Counted from the stretch's first letter, positions 19,751 to 29,030 are shown. The stretch: 64,000 nucleotides of DNA from Pseudomonas sp. A34-9 (GCF_029543085.1 NZ_CP119967.1:2134501-2198500), one strand, 5' to 3'. Numbers and translations: made by a program. Notes: generated from the sequence alone by a model not told the origin.

Positions 19751-20740
19751 ATGCAAAGCAGCAGCAACCTATTTCCTGTCGCCCTGATCAGCGCCGAGCG
19801 GCGCGGCGATCTGAGCGAAGACGTTTATCGATTGAAGCCCGGCAACAGCCCCGACTGGTCCGTGGAAATCGCCGTGACCCGTTTGGGTATGGCCGATGAC
19901 TCGGCCCCTCGCGGTGTGCCGGTCATTTTGCTGCACGGCAGCTTTTCCAATCGGCGCTTCTGGTTTTCCCCCAAGGGCCTGGGTCTGGGCGCCTATTTGA
20001 CGCGTCTGGGTTTCGACGTGTGGATTCCAGAGATGCGCGGCCACGGTTTGTCGCAACGCAACGAGGAATACCGCCGCAACCGTGTCGCCGACTATGCCCG
20101 TTACGATCTGCCGGCGATTGCCGCGTTCGTGCGTGAGCAGAGCGGGCAGGTTCCGCACTGGATCGGCCATTCGCTGGGCGGCATCACCCTGGCGGCTGCG
20201 CTCGGTGGCGAATACCTTGGCGAGCCTGCCGTGGCGTCGGCAGCGTTTTTTGGCACCCAAGTCAGTCGTACCTACTGGCCGCTGAAAATCCCGCCGGTGG
20301 AGTGGAGCGGACGTTTCATTCTCAAGCGCTTCGCGCAGCTGTCGGGTTCGCGCCTCAAACGTGGCCCGGAGGATGAGCCGATCGGTCTGGCGCTTGAAAG
20401 CATGCGCTGGTACGGCTTGTTCGGCCGCTTCGGTGACAAGGACAAGGATTGGTGGGCGGGCCTTGCCGACGTCAAGGTGCCGGTGCTGGCAGTGTCGGCG
20501 GCGGGGGATCACCAGGATCCGGCGTGGGCCTGTCGCAAACTGTTCGAGCAGATTGGCTCCGAGCACAAGCAATTCATCAATCTGGGACGCGAGCAGGGCT
20601 TCAACGATAATTTCGGCCATGTTGAAATGTTGGTGAGCAAAGCGGCGCAGACTGAAGTGTGGCCGTTGGTGGCGCGCTGGTTGAACGATCAGCAGGCGCC
20701 GTTGCTGGGTGAGAAGCCGGATCTGGCTGCTGCGGTCTGA
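19751..20740 (+). CDS. Alpha/beta-hydrolase
   Basis: A 329-residue protein of the alpha/beta-hydrolase fold. It shows the oxyanion loop LLHGSFSNRRFW (about residues 59-70), the nucleophile elbow GHSLGG (about 139-144), an aspartate in the AGDHQDP turn and a likely catalytic His in NFGHVEML near the C-terminus. There is no signal peptide. The substrate is unknown; esterase or lipase activity is only a family-level guess. I chose the ATG at 19751 because the longer frame crosses the terminator hairpin. Confidence 0.85.
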   Translation: MQSSSNLFPVALISAERRGDLSEDVYRLKPGNSPDWSVEIAVTRLGMADDSAPRGVPVILLHGSFSNRRFWFSPKGLGLGAYLTRLGFDVWIPEMRGHGLSQRNEEYRRNRVADYARYDLPAIAAFVREQSGQVPHWIGHSLGGITLAAALGGEYLGEPAVASAAFFGTQVSRTYWPLKIPPVEWSGRFILKRFAQLSGSRLKRGPEDEPIGLALESMRWYGLFGRFGDKDKDWWAGLADVKVPVLAVSAAGDHQDPAWACRKLFEQIGSEHKQFINLGREQGFNDNFGHVEMLVSKAAQTEVWPLVARWLNDQQAPLLGEKPDLAAAV

Positions 20741-20966
20741 GATGAGGTCTGGGTAAAGGGCATTTCGTTCGGGTCGGCTTGCGGCTAAGATATGACGAAT
20801 TGTGCGGTTCTGGTCATATTCGGTGACTGTTTAGCGATTACGTTTCAGCGTTTGTTCAGGTTCATTCAGCGAACATTCAATGAGCTAAGGTAAACAGCGA
20901 CCAGCGGAACTCGTCTCTTCAGAACGCGGCATCCTTGATCGTCTTCCTTTTTACAGGAGTTTTTCG

Positions 20967-21458
20967 ATGAACCATTACCTTACGCCTGACCTGTGCGACG
21001 CCTATCCGGAGCTGGTGCAGGTGCTGGAACCGATGTTCAGCAATTTCGGTGGCCGTGATTCGTTCGGCGGCGAAATCGTGACCATCAAATGCTTCGAAGA
21101 CAACTCGCTGGTCAAGGAACAGGCTGAGCTGAAGGGCAATGGCAAAGTGCTGGTGGTCGATGGCGGTGGTTCGCTGCGCCGTGCATTGCTGGGTGACTTG
21201 ATTGCCGAGAAGGCCGCGAAAAACGGTTGGGAAGGGCTGGTGATCTACGGTTGCATCCGCGACGTCGACGTCATCGCGCAGACCGATCTGGGCGTGCAGG
21301 CACTGGCTAGCCACCCGATGAAAACCGAAAAACGCGGCCTCGGTGACCTCAACGTCCCGGTGACGTTCGCCGGTGTGACGTTCCACCCGGGCCACTTCAT
21401 TTATGCGGATAACAACGGCGTGATCATCTCGCCGAGCCCGCTGCAGATGCCTGAATAA
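20967..21458 (+). CDS. rraA: Regulator of ribonuclease E activity A
   Basis: The 163-residue RraA-like protein forms rings that bind RNase E and inhibit its action on [23 protein letters not shown] and [16 protein letters not shown] are family signatures. AGGAG lies 10 bp before the ATG. The preceding 226-bp gap is AT-richer and probably holds its promoter; it contains the near repeat GTTCATTCAGCGAACATTC around 20860-20880. Confidence 0.93.
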   Translation: MNHYLTPDLCDAYPELVQVLEPMFSNFGGRDSFGGEIVTIKCFEDNSLVKEQAELKGNGKVLVVDGGGSLRRALLGDLIAEKAAKNGWEGLVIYGCIRDVDVIAQTDLGVQALASHPMKTEKRGLGDLNVPVTFAGVTFHPGHFIYADNNGVIISPSPLQMPE

Positions 21459-21480
21459 GATTTTCGACAAAGGGATGCGG

Positions 21481-22476
21481 ATGTTCGAGGAAGAAAACGC
21501 GCAGTGGGGGCTGGTGCATGCCCTGGTGCTGGACGGAAAAGGCGGTGCGCGTTCGATAGCCCGGACTGAGCTCGACGATTTGCAGCTGCAGGCCCATGAA
21601 AGCCTGTGGCTGCATTGGGATCGCAGCCATCCGCAAACCCAGACCTGGCTGCGCAAATCCAGCGGTCTCAGTGAATTCACCTGCGATCTGCTGCTGGAAG
21701 AGAACACCCGACCGCGCCTGTTGCCGTTGCCCGATTCCGAGCTGCTGCTGTTTTTGCGTGGGGTCAATCTCAATCCGGGCGCCGAGCCAGAAGACATGGT
21801 TTCGGTACGGATTTTTGCCTCGGCCCAGCGTGTGATTTCGCTGCGTTTGCGTCCGTTGCGTGCCACTGATGAACTATTGGTGCAATTGGCGGACGGTAAA
21901 GGCCCGAAAACGGCCTCTGAACTCATCCTTTATCTGGCGCAGTTCCTCACCAACAAAGTGCAGGATCTGGTCACTTGCCTCTCGGAAATCGCCGACGAGG
22001 AAGAAGAAAAGATGGATGCCGACGAACGGTATACTCCTGAGCATGGCGCCATTTTGCACATCCGCCGCAGGGCCGCCGGGCTGAAGCGTTTCCTTGCGCC
22101 GCAGCGGGATATTTTCGGCCAGCTGACGCGGATAAAACTGCCGTGGTTTGTCGATGACGATGCCGATTACTGGAACGAATTGAACAACAGCCTGACCCGC
22201 TATCTCGAAGAACTCGAATTGACCCGAGAGCGCGTGGGGCTTGTGCTGGAGGCTGAAGACCGGCGTTTGAGCGAGCGCATGAATCGCACGATGTACCGCT
22301 TCGGGATCATCACCTGCATCTTTTTGCCGATGAGTTTCATCACCGGTCTGCTGGGCATCAACGTTGGCGGAATTCCGTTCTCCAGCAGCCCCTATGGTTT
22401 CCTGATTGCCTGTTTGACGGTGCTCGCTCTGGCCTTCGGTCAGTGGTGGTTATTCCGTCGTTTGCGCTGGGTATGA
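21481..22476 (+). CDS. cmaX: CorA/ZntB-like divalent-cation transporter
   Basis: From the ATG at 21481 (spacing of six from AAAGGG) the protein has 331 residues; an ATG six bases earlier is less well placed. It has a long soluble N-terminal domain with a coiled helix and two C-terminal membrane helices. Between the helices lies GLLGINVGGIP, the GIN variant of the CorA GMN signature as found in ZntB, which suggests Zn2+ or Mg2+ transport. It precedes crfX-cmpX-sigX, the place occupied by cmaX in P. aeruginosa. Confidence 0.88.
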   Translation: MFEEENAQWGLVHALVLDGKGGARSIARTELDDLQLQAHESLWLHWDRSHPQTQTWLRKSSGLSEFTCDLLLEENTRPRLLPLPDSELLLFLRGVNLNPGAEPEDMVSVRIFASAQRVISLRLRPLRATDELLVQLADGKGPKTASELILYLAQFLTNKVQDLVTCLSEIADEEEEKMDADERYTPEHGAILHIRRRAAGLKRFLAPQRDIFGQLTRIKLPWFVDDDADYWNELNNSLTRYLEELELTRERVGLVLEAEDRRLSERMNRTMYRFGIITCIFLPMSFITGLLGINVGGIPFSSSPYGFLIACLTVLALAFGQWWLFRRLRWV

Positions 22477-22539
22477 AGATGGCGCATGTGACCCGACCAA
22501 ATCTGCCCGCGTCTTTCACAGACATCACGAGAGGTGCGT

Positions 22540-22788
22540 ATGCACGATCCGTTTGAACAGTCTTTGCGCGACATGCTCAACGCCTCGCCGTCCAGCCGCG
22601 ACGACGATGCGTGCCTGGGCCGCGTACTCAAAACCGCCAACCGCCAGGTCGGCGCCGGTGATCTGTTTAGCCTGCTGGGCCGCTGGCTGCCCGCGCTGAT
22701 GATCGCCCTGAATAACGGATCGGCCCATGTCTCGCCGGTTTCCCGTCTTCGTAAACCTACCGCTCGCACTGCTGATAAGGCTGATTGA
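22540..22788 (+). CDS. crfX: Small protein CrfX
   Basis: An 82-residue protein beginning MHDPFEQSLRDMLNASPS. Its identity comes from position between cmaX and cmpX and the characteristic sequence. A moderately hydrophobic stretch (LFSLLGRWLPALMIAL, about residues 45-60) could associate with membrane, and the C-terminus is basic. Function is not established. GAGAGGTGCGT supplies the ribosome-binding site for the ATG at 22540. Its stop is two bases before cmpX, so the two are co-translated. Confidence 0.85.
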   Translation: MHDPFEQSLRDMLNASPSSRDDDACLGRVLKTANRQVGAGDLFSLLGRWLPALMIALNNGSAHVSPVSRLRKPTARTADKAD

Positions 22789-22790
22789 AT

Positions 22791-23615
22791 ATGGAACTCG
22801 ACCTCTGGACTCAGAGCCTCGTCACTGCAATGACTGCGTTGTGGACCAAAGTGGCCAATTTCATTCCGAACCTTTTCGGCGCACTGGTCGTGCTGCTGTT
22901 GGGTTTCGTCGTGGCCAAGCTGCTTGATACCTTGCTCTCCAAGTTGCTCGCCAAACTGGGCCTTGATCGCCTGATGGGCGGTACCGGGCTGACCAAATTG
23001 CTGTCCCGTGCGGGACTGCAAGTTCCGATTTCAACGCTGATCGGTAAAATCGTTTACTGGTTCGTCCTGCTGATTTTTCTGGTTTCTGCAGCAGAATCCC
23101 TTGGCCTCGAGCGAGTTTCGGCTACGCTGGATATGTTGGCGCTCTATTTGCCGAAAGTATTCGGCGCGGCGCTGGTGTTGCTGGTTGGCGTTTTGCTCGC
23201 GCAACTTGCCAACGGACTGGTACGCGGGGCGGCAGAAGGCGTAGGCCTGGACTACGCTTCGGGGCTTGGGCGAATTGCCCAGGGGCTGGTAATCATCATC
23301 AGCATCTCGGTCGCGATCAGCCAGCTTGAGGTCAAGACCGACCTGCTGAACCATGTAATTGTCATCGTTTTGATTACCGTTGGTCTGGCCGTTGCGCTGG
23401 CCATGGGGTTGGGAAGCCGGGAAATTGCCGGTCAGATTCTTGCGGGAATCTATGTGCGTGAGTTGTATCAGGTTGGGCAACAAGTGCGTGTTGGCGAGGT
23501 CGAAGGGCAGATCGAGGAGATCGGCACGGTGAAAACCACATTGCTGACCGATGAGGGTGAGCTAGTCTCTCTTTCCAATCGGATCTTGCTTGAACAGCAT
23601 GTGAGTAGCCGCTAA
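22791..23615 (+). CDS. cmpX: Inner-membrane MscS-like protein CmpX
   Basis: A 274-residue cytoplasmic-membrane protein with about five hydrophobic segments. A C-terminal MscS-type beta domain (GREIAGQILAGIYVRELYQV, then VEGQIEEIGTVKTTLLTDEG) links it to small-conductance mechanosensitive channels. The protein is short for an MscS channel and gating has to be shown. In P. aeruginosa and P. fluorescens, cmpX lies upstream of sigX and affects its expression. The ATG at 22791 is preferred over a TTG two codons earlier. Confidence 0.9.
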   Translation: MELDLWTQSLVTAMTALWTKVANFIPNLFGALVVLLLGFVVAKLLDTLLSKLLAKLGLDRLMGGTGLTKLLSRAGLQVPISTLIGKIVYWFVLLIFLVSAAESLGLERVSATLDMLALYLPKVFGAALVLLVGVLLAQLANGLVRGAAEGVGLDYASGLGRIAQGLVIIISISVAISQLEVKTDLLNHVIVIVLITVGLAVALAMGLGSREIAGQILAGIYVRELYQVGQQVRVGEVEGQIEEIGTVKTTLLTDEGELVSLSNRILLEQHVSSR

Positions 23616-23642
23616 TCCGGCAAACCCTGCTAATGTATGCCG

Positions 23643-23672
23643 CCGCAAAATGCCAGCTGATGCTGGTTGCGG
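23643..23672 (+). other. Hairpin between cmpX and sigX
   Basis: CCGCAA, AATG, CCAGC, TGAT, GCTGG, TTGCGG: an eleven-pair stem with a four-base bulge and a tetraloop. No T-tract follows, so it is not a simple terminator. It could process or stabilise the sigX mRNA. Confidence 0.55.
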
Positions 23673-23705
23673 TGGACATTGACCTGACTGTCGGCACGAC
23701 TTGTT

Positions 23706-24296
23706 TTGAATAAAGCCCAAACGCTATCCACGCGCTACGACCCCCGCGAGCTCTCTGATGAGGAGTTGGTCGCGCGCTCGCATACCGAGCTGTTTCACGT
23801 AACGCGCGCCTACGAAGAACTGATGCGGCGTTACCAGCGAACATTATTTAACGTTTGTGCGAGATATCTTGGGAACGATCGCGACGCAGACGATGTCTGT
23901 CAGGAAGTCATGTTGAAGGTGCTGTATGGCCTGAAGAACTTCGAGGGCAAATCGAAGTTCAAAACGTGGCTGTACAGCATCACGTACAACGAATGTATTA
24001 CGCAGTATCGGAAGGAACGGCGAAAGCGTCGCTTGATGGACGCATTGAGTCTTGACCCCCTCGAGGAAGCGTCCGAAGAAAAGGCGCCAAAACCCGAGGA
24101 GAAGGGCGGGCTTGATCGCTGGCTGGTGTATGTGAACCCGATTGACCGCGAAATTCTGGTGCTTCGATTTGTCGCAGAGCTGGAATTTCAGGAGATCGCA
24201 GACATCATGCACATGGGTTTGAGTGCGACAAAAATGCGTTACAAACGTGCTCTAGATAAATTGCGTGAGAAATTTGCAGGCATTGCTGAAACTTAG
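23706..24296 (+). CDS. sigX: ECF sigma factor SigX
   Basis: A 196-residue extracytoplasmic-function sigma factor. Region 2 includes RDADDVCQEVMLKVLYGL and FKTWLYSITYNECITQYRK. Region 4 includes EFQEIADIMHMGLSATKMRY. SigX responds to cell-wall and membrane stress and transcribes oprF and lipid-metabolism genes. The start is a TTG at 23706 giving MNKAQTLSTRYDPREL, which matches the conserved N-terminus; the Shine-Dalgarno is weak. No anti-sigma gene is adjacent; cmpX may serve in its control. Confidence 0.94.
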   Translation: MNKAQTLSTRYDPRELSDEELVARSHTELFHVTRAYEELMRRYQRTLFNVCARYLGNDRDADDVCQEVMLKVLYGLKNFEGKSKFKTWLYSITYNECITQYRKERRKRRLMDALSLDPLEEASEEKAPKPEEKGGLDRWLVYVNPIDREILVLRFVAELEFQEIADIMHMGLSATKMRYKRALDKLREKFAGIAET

Positions 24297-24322
24297 TTCA
24301 GCGCAAATATCTCTTACGTGTA

Positions 24323-24371
24323 GGCAAGTTCTGATAGACTTGCCGCCGAGTTGTCCCCCGGTTTGCGGGAC
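24323..24371 (+). promoter_or_regulatory. Two hairpins in the sigX-oprF gap
   Basis: GGCAAGT/ACTTGCC (24323-24344, eight-base loop) and GTCCC/GGGAC (24353-24371). Neither has a T-tract, so transcription from sigX may continue into oprF. The gap should also hold the SigX-dependent oprF promoter; I cannot assign its boxes with confidence. Confidence 0.5.
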
Positions 24372-24403
24372 TGCTTCACAATCACCAGATGGGGATTTAA
24401 CGG

Positions 24404-25438
24404 ATGAAACTGAAAAACACCTTGGGCTTGGCCATTGGTTCTCTGATTGCCGCCACTTCGTTCGGCGCTCTGGCACAAGGCCAAGGCGCAGTTGAAATCG
24501 AAGGCTTCGCAAAGAAAGAACAATTCGACAGCGCTCGTAACTTCAAGAACAACGGCAACCTGTTCGGCGGCTCGATCGGTTACTTCCTGACCGACGACGT
24601 TGAACTGCGTCTGGGCTACGACGAAGTGCACAACGTGCGTTCCGACGACGGTCGTAACATCAAGGGCGCGAACACCGCTCTGGATGCTCTGTACCACTTC
24701 AACAACCCAGGCGACATGCTGCGTCCATACGTATCGGCTGGTTTCTCCGATCAGAGCATCGGTCAGAACGGTTCCGGCGGTCGTGACCGCTCCACCTTCG
24801 CCAACGTTGGCGCTGGTGCCAAGCTGTACTTCACCGAGAACTTCTACGCCCGTGCCGGCGTTGAAGCTCAGTACAACATCGACCAGGGCGACACCGAGTG
24901 GGCTCCTAGCGTTGGTATCGGTGTGAACTTCGGTGGCGGCTCCAAGCCTGCTGCTGCTCCAGTTCCAGCACCAGCTGAAGTCTGCTCCGACAGCGACAAC
25001 GACGGCGTTTGCGACAACGTTGACAAGTGCCCGGACACCCCAGCCAACGTAACTGTTGACGCTGACGGCTGCCCAGCAGTTGCTGAAGTTGTTCGTGTTG
25101 AGCTGGACGTCAAGTTCGACTTCGACAAGTCGGTTGTGAAGCCAAACAGCTACGGCGACATCAAGAACCTGGCTGACTTCATGAAGCAGTACCCATCCAC
25201 CACCACTACTGTTGAAGGTCACACTGACTCCGTCGGTCCTGACGCTTACAACCAGAAACTGTCCGAGCGTCGTGCAAACGCCGTTAAGCAAGTTCTGACC
25301 AACCAGTACGGTGTTGAATCGTCCCGCGTTCAGTCTGTTGGCTACGGCGAATCCCGCCCAGTTGCTGACAACAAAACTGAAGCTGGCCGCGCTGTAAACC
25401 GTCGCGTAGAAGCGCAGGTTGAAGCTCAAGCTAAGTAA
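24404..25438 (+). CDS. oprF: Major outer-membrane porin OprF
   Basis: A 344-residue outer-membrane protein. The signal peptide ends near ALAQG (about residue 24). An N-terminal eight-strand barrel follows, then an Ala/Pro hinge (PAAAPVPAPAE, about 183-193), a cysteine-rich segment with four Cys (CSDSDNDGVCDNVDKC, then ADGC), and an OmpA-like peptidoglycan-binding domain with GHTDSVGPDAYNQKLSERRA. Codon use differs from neighbours, with many CCA, GCT and GTT codons, as expected for a very abundant protein. GGGGAT precedes the ATG. Control by SigX is known for the family. Confidence 0.97.
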   Translation: MKLKNTLGLAIGSLIAATSFGALAQGQGAVEIEGFAKKEQFDSARNFKNNGNLFGGSIGYFLTDDVELRLGYDEVHNVRSDDGRNIKGANTALDALYHFNNPGDMLRPYVSAGFSDQSIGQNGSGGRDRSTFANVGAGAKLYFTENFYARAGVEAQYNIDQGDTEWAPSVGIGVNFGGGSKPAAAPVPAPAEVCSDSDNDGVCDNVDKCPDTPANVTVDADGCPAVAEVVRVELDVKFDFDKSVVKPNSYGDIKNLADFMKQYPSTTTTVEGHTDSVGPDAYNQKLSERRANAVKQVLTNQYGVESSRVQSVGYGESRPVADNKTEAGRAVNRRVEAQVEAQAK

Positions 25439-25455
25439 TTAGCTGCCGCTCTGAG

Positions 25456-25482
25456 AAAAGCCCGGCTTAGGCCGGGCTTTTC
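25456..25482 (+). terminator. Intrinsic terminator of oprF
   Basis: AAAAGCCCGGC and GCCGGGCTTTT form a long stem with a short loop, and a T-rich tail follows. It lies 17 bp after the oprF stop. Confidence 0.9.
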
Positions 25483-25507
25483 TTTGCCTGCGATTTGGCT
25501 TTGAAGC

Positions 25508-25589
25508 TTAAAAGATCGCAGCCTGCGGCAGCTCCTACAGGACGTATGCAGATTTCATGTAGGAGCTGCCGCAGGCTGCGATCTTTTGA
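25508..25589. repeat. Paired REP element, GCAGCTCCTACA family, copy 4 (overlaps cobA)
   Basis: AAAAGATCGCAGCCTGCGGC on the left faces GCCGCAGGCTGCGATCTTTT on the right. The stop codon and last codons of cobA lie inside it. Confidence 0.88.
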
Positions 25590-26302
25590 TCTTCACCAAC
25601 AGCCGCCACCGCACCAATCACCAGAATCGCCGGGCTTTTCAGTCCAAACGCACACGCATCCTCTCCCATGCCCCGCAGACTGCTCCGGCATTCGCGCTGC
25701 TCTGGCAATGACGCATTCTCAATCATCGCCACCGGCGTATCCGCCGCCATCCCGCCCGCCAGCAACTGATCGCGAATCTCGCCCAGCTTGGCCACGCCCA
25801 TATAAACCACGAGCGTCGTACCGCCCTGCGCCAGTGCCTGCCAGTTCAATTGGCTGTCGTCCTGCGTGTGTGCTGTCACCAGCGTCACCCCACGCGCGAC
25901 CCCACGCAACGTGAGGGGAATATCGCACTGCGTCGCCCCGGCCAGCCCAGCGGTGATGCCATTGACCAGTTCCGCCTCGACGCCACGCTCACGCAACCAC
26001 TGCGCCTCTTCGCCCCCTCGGCCGAAAATGCACGGATCGCCACCCTTGAGCCGCACCACACACTTGCCGTGGCGGGCATAGCGCAGCATCAGTCGATGAA
26101 TGAACGCCTGCGGTGTCGAGCGGCAACCACCGCGTTTACCCACGGCAATGATGCGCGCGCCAGGGCAGTGTTCCAGCACCGCGTGGTTAACCAGATCATC
26201 GATCAGCACCACATCGGCCTCGCGCAGGGCGCGCACCGCTTTGAGGGTGAGCAATTCGGGATCACCAGGACCTGCACCCACCAGCCAGACTTTTGCACTC
26301 AT
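25535..26302 (-). CDS. cobA: Uroporphyrinogen-III C-methyltransferase (SUMT)
   Basis: This 255-residue enzyme methylates uroporphyrinogen III at C2 and C7, giving precorrin-2 for siroheme (the NirB cofactor) and cobalamin. Family motifs are VWLVGAGPGDPELLTLKA at the N-terminus, VVRLKGGDPCIFGRGGEE, and the SAM-contacting region around VNGITAGLAGATQCDIPLTL. The ATG at 26300-26302 follows 13 bp after nasC, so it is the last gene of the nirB operon. The last 18 or so codons, from about DQKIAACGSSYM, are REP-element sequence, and the TAG lies in the REP unit. Confidence 0.93.
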   Translation of the reverse strand: MSAKVWLVGAGPGDPELLTLKAVRALREADVVLIDDLVNHAVLEHCPGARIIAVGKRGGCRSTPQAFIHRLMLRYARHGKCVVRLKGGDPCIFGRGGEEAQWLRERGVEAELVNGITAGLAGATQCDIPLTLRGVARGVTLVTAHTQDDSQLNWQALAQGGTTLVVYMGVAKLGEIRDQLLAGGMAADTPVAMIENASLPEQRECRSSLRGMGEDACAFGLKSPAILVIGAVAAVGEDQKIAACGSSYMKSAYVL

Positions 26303-26315
26303 GGTGTTTTCCTCA

Positions 26316-29030
26316 TCAGATGACGGCAACTGGCAGCACATCGGCAGCCAGCAAGCGTTTTATTTCCGGGACACACGAGCCGCATTGCGTGCCGCAACCC
26401 AAATTGTTTTTCAAACCTTGCAAATCCAGGCCTTGGCGAATGCCAGCGCAGACCGCGTTGAGGCTGACGTTGTTGCAGTTGCACAGGGTTTTATCCGCAG
26501 CGATCTGCGCCCCGGCACTGCCCGGAGGAGCACTCATCGGTGCCAGCAACCAGCGCCGCAGTTGTTCGTCCGCACGTCCTTCCAGCCACAACCCTTGCAG
26601 CCAATGCCGGGCGAGGGTTTCGCCGGCCAGGCGGATCGCGGTGATCCGGCCGTTTTCAATGCGCACGCGCTTGCCAATGGCCCGGCGTGGATCGTCGTAA
26701 GCCAGTACCGGGCCGTCGATCAGTGACAGGCATCGGTCGATTTCACTGAGCAATTGCGCATCCGGTGCCTCGCTGCTGGCAGCGCGTATCAGCAATGCCG
26801 ATCGTTCACGTCCGACAAGGCTGAGGCTCACGTAGGAAAATGCCTCACAGAGCGGTCGCAGCGTCTCGAAATGCTGTTGAACATCGCCCTCGATCAGTGC
26901 GAAAAGTTGCCACGGCAGATGGATCGGTTCCAGACGCACACCGCTGTGTTTGAGTTCCGGTTGTTTCGACAATGGATCAAAGGCCGGCAGGGTCAGACTG
27001 TTTACGCCGCCCTTGAGAAAACGGTCACCCCAGTGCATCGGCAGAAACGCTTGTCCCGGACGCACGCTGTCATCACTGCCGACCGCGACGATCACCGCAC
27101 CGCGACGACTTTTAAGGTTGACCAGATCACCCGGCTGCAAGCGATGCCGGCGCAGTTCGTCCGGATGCAGGCCCAACACCGCTTCGCTGACATGCCCGAA
27201 CAATTGCGCAGCCGTGCCAGTGCGGCTCATACCGTGCCATTGATCGCGCAAGCGGCCAGTGATCAACGTCAGTGGAAAGCGTGCATCACGCTGTTCCTTG
27301 GCGGCGCGATACGGGTCGGCCACGAATTGCGCGCGTCCGTTGGCGGTTGGGAAAATCCCGTCTTCGTACAGTCGTGGTGTGCCTTTGCGGGCACCGACGG
27401 GGAAGGGCCATTGCTGCGGCCCGATCTCGTCGATCAGCGCATGACTGATCCCGGACATATCCAGATCACGGCCGCGCGTCAGGCCTTTGAATTCATCGAA
27501 CAACTGCGCAGGTTGGGTGAACGCAAACAGGCTCGGTTCAGCGGGACGCAGATGTTTCTCCAGGCGCTGTGCGAAATCCACCGTGATCGCCCAGTCCGGC
27601 CGCGCTTCGCCCGGTGGGAGGATGGCTTTGCGCACGTGGGAAATGCGCCGCTCGGAGTTGGTGACAGCGCCTTCTTTCTCGCCCCAACTGGCGGCGGGCA
27701 GCAGCAGATCGGCAAACGCAGCCGTTTCGGTGGTACGAAAGGCTTCTTGCAGAACCACAAACGGGCAAGCCTCCAGCGCTGCTCGCACCGAATGTTGATC
27801 CGGCATCGATTGCGCAGGGTTGGTGCAGGCGATCCACAACGCCTTGATCTTGCCGCCGCGCACCTGCTCGAACAGTTCGATGGCGCTGAGCCCTTGGCTT
27901 TCCGGCAACTGATCGACGCCCCAATAAGTCGCCACTTGCGCGCGATGCTCCGGGTTGGCCGCGTCACGATGGCCCGGCAACAGGTTCGACAAGCTGCCGG
28001 TTTCTCGCCCGCCCATGGCATTCGGCTGACCGGTCAGGGAGAAAGGTCCTGCACCGGGGCGGCCGATTTGCCCAGTGGCCAAGTGAAGGTTGATCAACGC
28101 ACTGTTCTTCGCGCTGCCGGCGGTGGACTGGTTCAAACCCATGCACCACAGCGACAGGAAACTCGGCGACGTACCGACCCATTCAGCGCACTGCTGCAGT
28201 TGCTCGACGCTGATCCCGCACAGTTGCGAAACCATTGGCGGGGTGTAGTCGCGCACCAGGTTCTTCAGTTCGGCGAGGCCATCGGTGTGCGCTTTGAGAA
28301 AGTCGCGATCGATCCAGTCTTCCCACAACAACAGGTGCAAAATCCCATGGAACAAAGCGACATCGGTGCCGGGCAGAATCGCCAGATGCAAATCAGCGAG
28401 GTCGCAAGTGTCGGTGCGCCGTGGATCAATGACGATGACTTTCATCTGTGGGCGGCGGGATTTTGCCTCTTCCAGTCGACGGAAAAGTACCGGGTGGGCG
28501 TAGGCCATGTTACTGCCGACGATCATCACGCAATCGCTGAGTTGCAGATCCTCATAGCTGCACGGCGGGGCGTCGGCGCCGAGGCTGCGCTTGTAGCCAA
28601 CCACCGCTGAAGACATGCACAGGCGGGAATTGCTGTCGATGTTGTTGGTGCCGACCAGAGCCCGCGCCAGTTTGTTGAAGGCGTAGTAGTCCTCGGTCAG
28701 CAACTGCCCGGAGATGTAGAACGCGACGCTGTCCGGGCCGTGCTCGGCAATGGTCTCGGCGAACACGTTGGCGGCGTGTTCCAGCGCGGTGTCCCAATCC
28801 GTGCGGCTGCGCGCCAGACCTTTGCCCAGACGCAGTTCCGGGTACAACGCGCGAGCCGCGAGGTCGCCGGTCAGGTGCAGGGTCGAGCCTTTGCTGCAGA
28901 GTTTGCCGAAGTTGGCCGGATGCGCCGGATCGCCGCTGACGCCGAGGATGCGCTCGCCGTCATGCTCGATCAGCACGCCGCAGCCGACCCCGCAATAGCA
29001 GCAGGTCGAGGCGGTCGTCTGGCGGTTCAT
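26316..29030 (-). CDS. nasC: Assimilatory nitrate reductase, molybdenum subunit
   Basis: A 904-residue cytoplasmic molybdoenzyme that reduces nitrate to nitrite. The N-terminal [4Fe-4S] ligands are CYCGVGC with a fourth Cys in GKLCSKG. The bis-MGD-binding body follows. A C-terminal BFD-like [2Fe-2S] domain has CNCNNVS and CGTQCGSC, as in NasA/NasC enzymes that carry their own extra cluster. There is no Tat signal. The ATG overlaps the nirD stop (TGATG at 29028-29032). The longer frame to 29099 overlaps nirD coding sequence and is not used. Confidence 0.94.
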   Translation of the reverse strand: MNRQTTASTCCYCGVGCGVLIEHDGERILGVSGDPAHPANFGKLCSKGSTLHLTGDLAARALYPELRLGKGLARSRTDWDTALEHAANVFAETIAEHGPDSVAFYISGQLLTEDYYAFNKLARALVGTNNIDSNSRLCMSSAVVGYKRSLGADAPPCSYEDLQLSDCVMIVGSNMAYAHPVLFRRLEEAKSRRPQMKVIVIDPRRTDTCDLADLHLAILPGTDVALFHGILHLLLWEDWIDRDFLKAHTDGLAELKNLVRDYTPPMVSQLCGISVEQLQQCAEWVGTSPSFLSLWCMGLNQSTAGSAKNSALINLHLATGQIGRPGAGPFSLTGQPNAMGGRETGSLSNLLPGHRDAANPEHRAQVATYWGVDQLPESQGLSAIELFEQVRGGKIKALWIACTNPAQSMPDQHSVRAALEACPFVVLQEAFRTTETAAFADLLLPAASWGEKEGAVTNSERRISHVRKAILPPGEARPDWAITVDFAQRLEKHLRPAEPSLFAFTQPAQLFDEFKGLTRGRDLDMSGISHALIDEIGPQQWPFPVGARKGTPRLYEDGIFPTANGRAQFVADPYRAAKEQRDARFPLTLITGRLRDQWHGMSRTGTAAQLFGHVSEAVLGLHPDELRRHRLQPGDLVNLKSRRGAVIVAVGSDDSVRPGQAFLPMHWGDRFLKGGVNSLTLPAFDPLSKQPELKHSGVRLEPIHLPWQLFALIEGDVQQHFETLRPLCEAFSYVSLSLVGRERSALLIRAASSEAPDAQLLSEIDRCLSLIDGPVLAYDDPRRAIGKRVRIENGRITAIRLAGETLARHWLQGLWLEGRADEQLRRWLLAPMSAPPGSAGAQIAADKTLCNCNNVSLNAVCAGIRQGLDLQGLKNNLGCGTQCGSCVPEIKRLLAADVLPVAVI

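Noticed and set aside
26754..28610. 618-codon open frame on the plus strand
   Set aside because: Antisense to nasC, whose [4Fe-4S] and BFD cysteines are clear.
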